DNA of 5,567 bases. Source: Tenericutes bacterium ADurb.BinA155 (GTDB lineage Bacteria; Bacillota_I; Bacilli_A; RFN20; CAG-826). The DNA is taken from the NCBI GenBank assembly GCA_002068375.1, contig MVZL01000086.1, positions 1 through 5,567 of the forward strand, given 5' to 3'. Shown in pieces: positions 1-5,437 of this stretch; the first letter of the stretch is position 1; each line of letters starts with the position of its first letter. Made by a program: the position numbers and the translations under genes. The notes under the pieces are model-generated. The model saw nothing but the letters and a program-made list of their open reading frames with translations. It was not told the DNA's origin and did no database searches.

Positions 1-399
1 GGCCTTAGCGATAGCAATATGACCTCGTTATCAAGCAGCACGGTCGGTTCTTCGCCGATCTATGTCGAGGATGTCATCAAGTCCTTCACCTACTCGGCGG
101 GGACGAATAACAATCCGAACTGGGTCGTCAGCCTCGATATGGGCGCCTTAGCGGGCACGAGCGCGCTTAAGGATTTGAATGCGACCATCTCGGGCGATCA
201 CGATATCCTCAACGCCATCAATGGCACCTTGGTCATCCAAGAGATCATTGAGATCGACGTGACCTTCGATGCCAAGCTCACCAACGTTTCAGCGGGCAAA
301 GAGACCGAGTGCTGGGTCGCCTCGGGCACCGAAAGCAAGTGGTCCACTTATATCGCGAGCCACGGAAGCGATGCCTTCTCGACCGACTATACCGCCTAA
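1..399 (+). CDS. C-terminal part of an unidentified, probably exported protein (5' end outside window)
   Basis: The frame is open from the first base to tandem TAA TAA stops at 397-402, giving 132 visible codons. An ATG at 19 exists, but nothing like a ribosome site precedes it, so the gene most likely begins upstream of the window. The visible part is rich in Ser, Thr, Gly, Asn and Asp. It alternates short hydrophobic stretches (YVEDVIKSFTY, NWVVSLDMGAL, DILNAINGTLVIQEIIEIDVTF) in a way that suggests a beta-rich extracellular domain. There is no transmembrane helix, LPXTG-type sorting motif or recognisable catalytic motif in this part. I do not recognise the family. Its composition resembles the lipoprotein at 1780-3897, so a surface or secreted role is plausible, but that is inference from composition only. 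A strong terminator follows 12 bases after the stop. Confidence 0.75.
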   Translation, partial: GLSDSNMTSLSSSTVGSSPIYVEDVIKSFTYSAGTNNNPNWVVSLDMGALAGTSALKDLNATISGDHDILNAINGTLVIQEIIEIDVTFDAKLTNVSAGKETECWVASGTESKWSTYIASHGSDAFSTDYTA

Positions 400-410
400 T
401 AATGTCAACG

Positions 411-446
411 AAAACCGCTTGGAGCCGTTGCTCTAGGCGGTTTTTT
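411..446 (+). terminator. Intrinsic terminator of the 5'-partial gene
   Basis: The arms 411-425 and 430-444 form a 15-pair stem with two G-T wobbles and a four-base loop (CGTT, 426-429). A run of six T follows at 441-446. It lies just after the tandem stop codons of the upstream gene and isolates it from the carD-like gene. Confidence 0.9.
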
Positions 447-501
447 CGTGGAAATGAAAAAATAGAACCTCGATGAATTCGGCAGTTTCCGTGAGCGTTC
501 A

Positions 502-530
502 TAGAAAAAAATGCCGTCCCATGGTATAAT
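502..530 (+). promoter_or_regulatory. Promoter of the carD-like gene (extended -10)
   Basis: A perfect TATAAT lies at 525-530 and is preceded by TGG (TGn), which makes an extended -10. A weak -35, TAGAAA (4 of 6 to consensus), is at 502-507 with a 17-base spacer. The expected transcription start is about 536-538, giving a leader of roughly 80 bases before the ATG at 618. Confidence 0.7.
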
Positions 531-538
531 CTCATCAA

Positions 539-600
539 GCATGCGGCCTAACCTTGAGGCGTAAGACCTGCTTAACAGGGCCTTTTTGATGATAGGTCGT
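539..600 (+). promoter_or_regulatory. Candidate structured 5' leader of the carD-like gene
   Basis: Several short complementary segments lie in the leader. GCCT 546-549 pairs with AGGC 557-560. CCTG 567-570 pairs with CAGG 576-579. AGGC 557-560 can instead pair with GCCT 580-583, which runs into TTTT. GACCT 565-569 can pair with AGGTC 594-598. Some of these are mutually exclusive, as in attenuators. The stems are only 4-5 pairs and match no riboswitch class I know, so this is a weak structural suggestion. Confidence 0.25.
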
Positions 601-602
601 AT

Positions 603-606
603 GGAG
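603..606 (+). promoter_or_regulatory. Ribosome binding site of the carD-like gene
   Basis: GGAG at 603-606 lies 11 bases before the ATG at 618. The spacing is a little long but acceptable, and no better start codon lies nearby in frame. Confidence 0.6.
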
Positions 607-617
607 ATTTAAATAGG

Positions 618-1106
618 ATGTTCAAAGTCAACGATTACGTCGATCACAAACACTGCGGAGTCTGTCTCATCAAAGACATCGCGGTTCTTTCGGGAGATGC
701 TTCCGGCACGCAATATTATGTGCTGGAACCTCTTTTTGGCGAAGACAAGGGCACGATCCTTCGGGTCCCGGTCACGAACTCCAGCAGCCTCAGCGACGTC
801 ATGAGCAAGAAAGATGCCCTGAAGCTCGTTCAGTCTTGGCCGGCCTTAGGCGATTTCTACGAGATGGACAGCAAGAAGCGCAAGCTCGCTTACGAATCCG
901 CGATCAGCGGGGGCGACTTATCGATGCTCGCTCCTTTGCTTGAGGGCATTAAGCAACGGAAGCTCCGCGAGGGCCATCTCAATTCGATGGACCAGCAGTT
1001 CTTGAACCGGGCCGAGCCGATTCTCTTTGGCGAACTCTCAGTCGCCTTAGGGATTCATTACGAAGACGTTGATATCTTCATCCGCGATCACGCGAAGTCC
1101 GCGTAA
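618..1106 (+). CDS. CarD/CdnL-family RNA polymerase-binding transcription regulator
   Basis: The 162-residue product has the usual length and two-part layout of CarD/CdnL proteins. Residues 1-55 resemble the RNA polymerase-interaction (RID) domain, with FKVNDYV at the start, a CGVC segment where the family usually has HGVG, YYVLEPLF around 33-40 and ILRVPV at 47-52. Residues 60-160 match the helical DNA-contacting domain, with an SGGD turn at 97-100, the helix LSMLAPLLEGIKQRK at 101-115, and the ending RAEPILFGELSVALG at 131-145. Family members bind the RNA polymerase beta subunit and stabilise open promoter complexes, often at rRNA and growth-related promoters. The tryptophan that wedges into the DNA fork in the mycobacterial protein seems to be missing: the aligned place near residues 83-84 reads Met-Asp. 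Function at promoters may therefore differ. The gene stands alone between its own promoter and terminator. Confidence 0.85.
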   Translation: MFKVNDYVDHKHCGVCLIKDIAVLSGDASGTQYYVLEPLFGEDKGTILRVPVTNSSSLSDVMSKKDALKLVQSWPALGDFYEMDSKKRKLAYESAISGGDLSMLAPLLEGIKQRKLREGHLNSMDQQFLNRAEPILFGELSVALGIHYEDVDIFIRDHAKSA

Positions 1107-1120
1107 GTCCTTTAAGCGGT

Positions 1121-1146
1121 AAGGGCTCCGACTGGGGCCCTTTTTT
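1121..1146 (+). terminator. Intrinsic terminator of the carD-like gene
   Basis: The arms AAGGGCTCC (1121-1129) and GGGGCCCTT (1134-1142) form nine pairs, one of them a wobble, around a four-base loop. The T run spans 1141-1146. It lies 14 bases after the stop codon. Confidence 0.88.
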
Positions 1147-1151
1147 CGTAG

Positions 1152-1176
1152 AAAAAAAGCCCCGATCGCTCGGGGC
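1152..1176 (-). terminator. Intrinsic terminator of the minus-strand membrane protein gene
   Basis: Read on the minus strand, GCCCCGA and TCGGGGC (arms 1170-1176 and 1159-1165) form seven perfect pairs closed by a GCGA loop of GNRA type. Seven T follow (1152-1158). It starts 18 bases past the stop of the gene at 1195-1656 and faces the carD terminator, so the two convergent genes are insulated by separate hairpins. Confidence 0.88.
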
Positions 1177-1194
1177 ATTCGTTTCGTTGAACTT

Positions 1195-1656
1195 TTAGTC
1201 TTTGATCGCTTTGTAGGCGCCGAATAAGCTGAGGACGCCGCCTAAGAAAGCGAAGACCGAGGAAGTGATCGGAGCGGCGCCAAGCGAAATGGCTTCGGAG
1301 CCGATCGGAGCGGTGTTGACCGCCCGGAAGAGACTGACGGAGAGTAAGAAGATCACGCCGGCCCCGATGCTCATCAAAGCGGTGAGGCCATAAACGATCG
1401 TTTGGACTTTGCCGAAGCAGAAGGCTCCGACGATGGCGGTTAAGAAGGCCGCGCAATAAAGCGAGAAGGCGACGATGAGGAGCGGGACCGCGTTGTAGGC
1501 GCTGCCCTGCGAGCCAAACATCACTTTGAAGGCCGAACCGTATTCGGCACCATAACCGGATGGAGTGGCAAAGCAGTTCGCGAATAAGACGAAGACGGCG
1601 ACTGCGACGAAGACGGCGACGACGAGACCGACGATAATGTTGGTTTTCTTGCTCAT
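1195..1656 (-). CDS. Four-helix integral membrane protein of unknown function
   Basis: The 153-residue product has four predicted membrane helices at about residues 7-26, 58-80, 86-109 and 123-147. The N terminus begins MSKKTN and the C terminus ends AYKAIKD. The Lys residues at both ends suggest both lie in the cytoplasm. The longest loop (about 27-57) joins helices 1 and 2, is rich in Gly, Ser, Tyr and Ala, and would face outside. I see no catalytic motif, ATP-binding site or known transporter signature, and I do not recognise the family. The start is supported by GGTAGGT seven to eight bases upstream and by a near-consensus promoter. A longer overlapping frame on the same strand is Arg-rich shadow coding. 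The gene is transcribed alone, divergent from the lipoprotein gene and convergent with the carD-like gene. Confidence 0.8.
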   Translation of the reverse strand: MSKKTNIIVGLVVAVFVAVAVFVLFANCFATPSGYGAEYGSAFKVMFGSQGSAYNAVPLLIVAFSLYCAAFLTAIVGAFCFGKVQTIVYGLTALMSIGAGVIFLLSVSLFRAVNTAPIGSEAISLGAAPITSSVFAFLGGVLSLFGAYKAIKD

Positions 1657-1662
1657 AAAAAT

Positions 1663-1669
1663 ACCTACC
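1663..1669 (-). promoter_or_regulatory. Ribosome binding site of the four-helix membrane protein
   Basis: On the minus strand GGTAGGT (its AGG at 1664-1666) lies seven bases before the ATG at 1656-1654. It is a modest Shine-Dalgarno match, but it supports this start. Confidence 0.5.
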
Positions 1670-1676
1670 GTGACTA

Positions 1677-1705
1677 ACTATACCCTCGCGGGCGCGAGGT
1701 GGCAA
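1677..1705 (-). promoter_or_regulatory. Promoter of the four-helix membrane protein, with a palindrome in the spacer
   Basis: On the minus strand a -35 TTGCCA (1700-1705, 5 of 6 to consensus) and a -10 TATAGT (1677-1682, 5 of 6) are separated by exactly 17 bases. The spacer contains a perfect 7-base inverted repeat, CCTCGCG/CGCGAGG, with two bases between the arms (1684-1699). It is placed where a repressor or spacer-twisting activator could act. The binding role is inference. Confidence 0.7.
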
Positions 1706-1718
1706 CGCCTTATTTCGC

Positions 1719-1770
1719 GATAAAGATAATCCTCATGGGCTATTTGCGTTTATCTTTAGATAAGAGATAA
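1719..1770. repeat. Cluster of GATAA boxes with an inverted repeat
   Basis: GATAA occurs at 1719-1723, 1725-1729, 1759-1763 and 1766-1770, and in reverse (TTATC) at 1750-1754. Two overlapping inverted repeats result: TTATC-N4-GATAA at 1750-1763, and TAAAGATAA (1721-1729) against TTATCTTTA (1750-1758) across a 20-base gap. The cluster sits directly before the lipoprotein gene and may be an operator. The region is AT-rich, so chance contributes. Confidence 0.4.
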
Positions 1771-1771
1771 T
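1744..1771 (+). promoter_or_regulatory. Possible promoter of the surface lipoprotein gene
   Basis: TTGCGT (1744-1749, 3 of 6) and GATAAT (1766-1771, 5 of 6) are separated by 16 bases. The predicted start would fall at about 1778-1780, at or just before the ATG, so the mRNA could be nearly leaderless. The palindrome at 1750-1763 would fill the spacer. This is one candidate only. Confidence 0.35.
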
Positions 1772-1779
1772 TAATCCAG

Positions 1780-3897
1780 ATGAAATCCAAACGTTTTAAT
1801 GTAGCCCTTCTCCTTGGCCTTGCCGCCATCGCCTTGCCGGTTTTGGGAGGCTGTGCTTCAAAAACCTCCAGCAATGCTGCGGTTTATTATAAGGTCGAGT
1901 ACTATACCGACTTCGGGGGGATCGATTACGACAAGCCCTTCAATTTGACGGCGCAGCCCAACGTTGCCAATGCGATTTTGGTCGGACACGACTACGTTTT
2001 GGCCTCGACGACTTCCTCGAGAGCCACTCACTTTGGCGACGATCATATTTATGATCCGACCAATAAAACCAAAGGGAGCGAAGCCTACGATAAGGTTTCT
2101 CTCCAAACTGCGGTGACGGGCCATCACTATGCTTTCCAAGGTTGGAAGGGCACGTATGGCGCCTATTCGAGCCAAGTGAGCTCCAATACCAAATCCGTTC
2201 AAAGCGTGAAAAGAGCCGCTACGACAAGCGCGGCCACCTCTTCTACGAGTTCCTCCGCTTCGACCGCCAGCAGTTCCACCATCGAATGGACCGAAGGCGA
2301 AAATATCAATACGAGCTATATCTTAGGGAACTGCAAACTCTATGCTTATTTCAAATCGGTGATCGACACCTATACCGTCCGTTTCTATAACTGGGATGGC
2401 TCGGTTGCCCAATCGACCCAAGGCGATTATGGCCAAACGATCGGCGACGTGATCACTTTAACCGACCCGGTCCATAACCAGGGGACCGATCCTTACTACA
2501 AGACCTATGCCTTCGCCGGATGGACCAATAAGACCAATCCCCTAGATACCACGGTTTATTCGACCGCGGATTTGGCGAAATGGGTTCTCGCGCGCGACAT
2601 CGACTTCCAGGCGACCTATACCGAAACCACGAATGCTTACAAGGTGAGCTTCTATAACTCCGAGCTGAAGAATGGGTCTTGGGTGAGCGCGAGTGCGATT
2701 GGTTCGCTGAGCAATGTGACTTACGATACCGCGGTCGACTTTAAGCAAGCCACGATCAGCGATCCGACTCAGCTCGATGCGAATGGGGATCCCTATTATG
2801 CGAATGCGAATCCGGGCCAATCCTATCACTTCACTGGCTGGAGCGGAACCTACGATAGCGCGGCCGATCCGAGCTTACTCGGGAAGAGCGTTGACCTCGC
2901 CCATCTCCGGGGCGATTGCAGCGTCCACGCGATTTATTCCGATAAGACTTTGACCTATAGCGTGAAGTATATGGAACTCGCTGCCGATGCTGGACAAACT
3001 GCCGACGTCCTCCTTTATACCGACACCGTCGATTATGGTGGCAACAGCGCCTTTAGTGGAACTTTGCCGACCGTGAGCAACAAGACCTTTGGCGGTTGGA
3101 CCAACCAAACCGGAACGGCCTTTAGCAGCCTCACCAATATCCAAAGCGATAAGACCGTGTATGCGTCTTTCGCGACGACGACCTTGAGCCTTTCGGATCC
3201 GACAGCCGGGAGTTTCACCTATACCTTTGATGCCAGCAGTGAAGGCTATGCCCTAAGCGCCTATGCCGTCGGGACCGATATGGTCCTTGATAGTGCGGAC
3301 TGGGCTCTCCAAACTTTCCCGAATCTCTATCCTTTAAGAAAGATCAATCCTTCGGTTTTCTCGAACTTGGCTCTTACGGCGGTGAGCCTTCCTTCGACCG
3401 TCCTCGTCGTCGGATCGAACGCCTTCAATGGCTGCCATGCCCTCGTGAGCATCGATTTAGGCGGGAGCGTGGATTCCTTGTCCTCGCTTCTCTTCACCGA
3501 ATGCATCGCCCTTACGACCGTGAATGGCTTAGATTCCGTCACGAGCATCGAACAACGGGCCTTCTCTTCTTGCATTGCCTTAAGCGCGATCAGTCTCCCT
3601 AGCAACTTAACGGCCATCAAAGCGAATGCCTTTGATTCTTGCACTGCCTTAGTCTCCTTAACGCTTCCCGCGAATCTCCTTAGCATCGGGAGTCAGGCGT
3701 TCCAGAACTGCGTGAAACTGACAAGCTTATCCATCCCTTCCAAGGTCACCACCTTAGGAAGCTATATCGTGAATGGCTGCACGGGCTTAACGGGCGTGAG
3801 CGTCGGCGTGAGCGAAGCGGTGGCGAAGACCCGCGCCTATGACGCCAAATGGAATTATGTTTCGGAGACGGTCGCCCTTCCGATCACTTACGCTTAA
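1780..3897 (+). CDS. Surface lipoprotein with InlB-type (Listeria-Bacteroides) repeats and BspA-like leucine-rich repeats
   Basis: The 705-residue product starts with a lipoprotein signal peptide: MKSKR, a hydrophobic core to about residue 20, then lipobox LGGC with the lipidated Cys at 25. Four InlB-B/Flg_new-like modules follow at about 36-193, 197-283, 285-387 and 390-465. Each begins with a YxVxFY- or YxVxYY-like strand, has a central GW (AFQGW, AFAGW, HFTGW, FGGW), and ends in a YAxF- or AxY-type strand. Module 1 carries a Ser/Thr/Ala-rich insertion at about 147-167. Residues 505-690 hold about six LRR_5 (BspA-type) repeats of roughly 23 residues, with recurring AFxxC and LPxxL elements, and a short cap ends ALPITYA. 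Proteins of this build are membrane-anchored and act in adhesion or binding of host or other surface ligands, but the ligand here is unknown. No Shine-Dalgarno is obvious. The gene ends at a bidirectional terminator. Confidence 0.88.
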   Translation: MKSKRFNVALLLGLAAIALPVLGGCASKTSSNAAVYYKVEYYTDFGGIDYDKPFNLTAQPNVANAILVGHDYVLASTTSSRATHFGDDHIYDPTNKTKGSEAYDKVSLQTAVTGHHYAFQGWKGTYGAYSSQVSSNTKSVQSVKRAATTSAATSSTSSSASTASSSTIEWTEGENINTSYILGNCKLYAYFKSVIDTYTVRFYNWDGSVAQSTQGDYGQTIGDVITLTDPVHNQGTDPYYKTYAFAGWTNKTNPLDTTVYSTADLAKWVLARDIDFQATYTETTNAYKVSFYNSELKNGSWVSASAIGSLSNVTYDTAVDFKQATISDPTQLDANGDPYYANANPGQSYHFTGWSGTYDSAADPSLLGKSVDLAHLRGDCSVHAIYSDKTLTYSVKYMELAADAGQTADVLLYTDTVDYGGNSAFSGTLPTVSNKTFGGWTNQTGTAFSSLTNIQSDKTVYASFATTTLSLSDPTAGSFTYTFDASSEGYALSAYAVGTDMVLDSADWALQTFPNLYPLRKINPSVFSNLALTAVSLPSTVLVVGSNAFNGCHALVSIDLGGSVDSLSSLLFTECIALTTVNGLDSVTSIEQRAFSSCIALSAISLPSNLTAIKANAFDSCTALVSLTLPANLLSIGSQAFQNCVKLTSLSIPSKVTTLGSYIVNGCTGLTGVSVGVSEAVAKTRAYDAKWNYVSETVALPITYA

Positions 3898-3913
3898 GGA
3901 ATAAAGAATACGA

Positions 3914-3941
3914 AAAAGGGGCACCGCGAAGTGCCCCTTTT
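3914..3941. terminator. Bidirectional terminator between the lipoprotein and transporter genes
   Basis: AAAAGGGGCAC (3914-3924) and GTGCCCCTTTT (3931-3941) make an 11-pair perfect stem with a six-base loop. On the plus strand four T follow the GC stem. On the minus strand five T do (3913-3917). It lies 16 bases after the lipoprotein stop and 11 bases after the transporter stop, so one hairpin can serve both convergent genes. Confidence 0.85.
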
Positions 3942-3952
3942 CAATACACCCC

Positions 3953-5341
3953 TCACTTCTTTTCTATAGAATCCGTGACTTGGATCTTCGCGGTAACCGT
4001 ACTCTTTTTGATCTTGATGATGAGCCAGATTGCCGGGATCAGGGCCAATAAGCAAGCCACGATCGTGACCAAGAACATCCATTTGTCCGGGGAAGGCTTG
4101 GTCTCCCCAAATTCAGAATAGCTATGCTGGAAGGTCGCTAACGAGGTATAGCTTCCAATGATCATCGGGAGCATGACGACGCCCACCATCCGGACCCCTT
4201 GGAAGAGGCCAACATCTTTATCGGGGGTTTGATCGCGGAGTTCCGCCCCTAAGACCGCAGTCCCGATTAAGTAGCCGCTCATGAGAAGCGTCCCGCCCAC
4301 GATGCACCAGACTAAACTCGTGAAGGCGAAGAGAATGGTTGCCCCCGCGGCCATGAGAATCACGCCGGGGATCAGAAGTTTTAACTTTCCGATCTTATCC
4401 ATGAAGAAGCCAAGGATAATCACGAGAAGCGAAGCTACTCCCATGATAATGATCATCGCAAGGAGATAGTTATCGCCAAGGGCGACTCCACCTTGCGCGA
4501 CGGGGTTCGTGAAATAGACGATGTAGTAGGGCATGAAGGAATCGGTCGCGATATTGAAGAACATAAAGGCGAGGAGGGTGATATAGAAAAGCGGGGTTTT
4601 CTTGATCGTGCTTGGCCGGAAACCATAGATGATGTTTTTGAAGTAGGGCTGATCGCGGCTCGGGGCGATTTCGTCTTTCGGGATGATGAAGAAAGCGATG
4701 ACGCCGATCACGGTGACAATCGCGCCGAAGATCAAAAAGAAGAAGAACCAGGGGCTGGCGGAACGATCGGCGAAGGTCGTGACGTCTTCGCCATCTTTGA
4801 TCGTGGTCGGGACCCCAAGAAGCCCGCCAATCCCGAGCATCGCCGCGACGGCGAATAGGGGCAGGACGGAAAGGATCGCTTCGACTTTCGGCCGGTTATG
4901 CTCATTGGTGATTTCGGTGACGTGGGCGTTAAAGCAAGCGTCGTTGCTGGTCGAGCCGAAGAAGGTCATCACGCAGTCGACGATGATGTTCATGATGCCG
5001 GCCAAAAGGGACGCATTGGCGACGCCGGCTAAGCCTTCCATATTCTTACGGGACATCACGCCAAAGAGGAAGACGGTCACGCCCCAAATCACATAACCGC
5101 CGGCGATGAAAATCTTCCGTTTGCCGAGGCGGTCGCTTAGAACTCCCATGAAAAGCGTGGTTAAGGTGGCCGCGATCGCGGAAGCGATGGTGGTCCAAGT
5201 GATGTAAGTGGCGGAATGGGTTTGCGAATAGATCCACGAATTGATGTATTGGTTTTCAACCGCCCAGGCCAGCTGACCGACAAAGCCAATCAAAATAACC
5301 TCAAGCCAACGCTTCCAGCCAAACTTGGCAGATTGATTCAT
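3953..5341 (-). CDS. MFS/GPH-type 12-helix transporter, probable sugar (glycoside) importer
   Basis: Using the ATG at 5341-5339, the product is 462 residues with about twelve helices, near 12-28, 47-67, 76-96, 109-129, 155-177, 198-220, 250-273, 291-313, 320-339, 341-365, 383-400 and 420-443. The major facilitator motif GVLSDRLGKRK (66-76) follows helix 2, and a second copy, GFFMDKIGKLK (311-321), lies in the other half. The segment STSNDACFNAHVTEITNEHNR (130-150) and the stretch DVGLFQGVRMVGVVMLPMIIG (376-396) look like GPH/SLC45-like bacterial carriers, usually cation-coupled sugar or glycoside importers. The substrate cannot be read here, and no glycosidase lies nearby in the window. The frame stays open for 63 codons upstream, but a good GAGGGG site and a TATAAT box fix the start at 5341. 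The tail is Lys-rich and ends IEKK before TGA. Confidence 0.85.
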   Translation of the reverse strand: MNQSAKFGWKRWLEVILIGFVGQLAWAVENQYINSWIYSQTHSATYITWTTIASAIAATLTTLFMGVLSDRLGKRKIFIAGGYVIWGVTVFLFGVMSRKNMEGLAGVANASLLAGIMNIIVDCVMTFFGSTSNDACFNAHVTEITNEHNRPKVEAILSVLPLFAVAAMLGIGGLLGVPTTIKDGEDVTTFADRSASPWFFFFLIFGAIVTVIGVIAFFIIPKDEIAPSRDQPYFKNIIYGFRPSTIKKTPLFYITLLAFMFFNIATDSFMPYYIVYFTNPVAQGGVALGDNYLLAMIIIMGVASLLVIILGFFMDKIGKLKLLIPGVILMAAGATILFAFTSLVWCIVGGTLLMSGYLIGTAVLGAELRDQTPDKDVGLFQGVRMVGVVMLPMIIGSYTSLATFQHSYSEFGETKPSPDKWMFLVTIVACLLALIPAIWLIIKIKKSTVTAKIQVTDSIEKK

Positions 5342-5347
5342 AAGAGA

Positions 5348-5356
5348 CCCCTCTTT
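5348..5356 (-). promoter_or_regulatory. Ribosome binding site fixing the transporter start
   Basis: On the minus strand AAAGAGGGG (5356-5348) ends six bases before the ATG at 5341. It is the best Shine-Dalgarno in the window and selects this start over the 63-codon longer reading frame. Confidence 0.8.
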
Positions 5357-5365
5357 ATTGCCTTT

Positions 5366-5371
5366 ATTATA
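5366..5371 (-). promoter_or_regulatory. Likely -10 box of the transporter promoter
   Basis: A perfect TATAAT on the minus strand lies 24 bases before the start codon and just ahead of the ribosome site. No recognisable -35 is present at 16-18 bases (17-base spacing gives TCATCG), and no TGn extension is seen. An activator may be needed, or the box may be accidental. Confidence 0.45.
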
Positions 5372-5437
5372 CGAGTTTCGACAAAAAACGATGAGTGTCG
5401 CGGAAATGAAGAGGAGAATGAGGTAAGATAAAGACGT

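Noticed and set aside
278..538. Minus-strand open frame over the first terminator
   Set aside because: It spans the terminator hairpin and the carD promoter, has an Arg-rich shadow composition and no start signals.
531..617. A known riboswitch or small RNA in the carD leader
   Set aside because: I compared it by eye with preQ1, fluoride, purine, SAM, THF and c-di-GMP consensus features and saw no match. Only generic short pairings remain.
1112..1705. A 197-codon minus-strand open frame covering the four-helix membrane protein
   Set aside because: Its product is very Arg-rich and low in normal composition, it overlaps both the promoter and the terminator of the membrane protein gene, and the other frame gives clear membrane helices.
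3361..3830. Recurring Cys in each leucine-rich repeat as a novel metal or disulfide ladder
   Set aside because: A Cys at this place (AFxxC) is a normal part of the BspA-type LRR_5 repeat consensus, so it needs no special explanation.
3953..3955. TGA read as tryptophan (mycoplasma code)
   Set aside because: The TGA ends the transporter 11 bases before a terminator hairpin, and all visible Trp codons are TGG, so the standard code fits.
3849..4121. Plus-strand open frame crossing the end of the lipoprotein gene
   Set aside because: It runs through the bidirectional terminator and then lies antisense to the transporter, so it is shadow coding.
4493..5096. Two plus-strand open frames inside the transporter gene
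   Set aside because: They are antisense to a well-supported MFS protein. One is Asp/Glu-rich and the other Lys/Pro-rich, as expected for reverse reading of membrane helices, and neither has a ribosome site.
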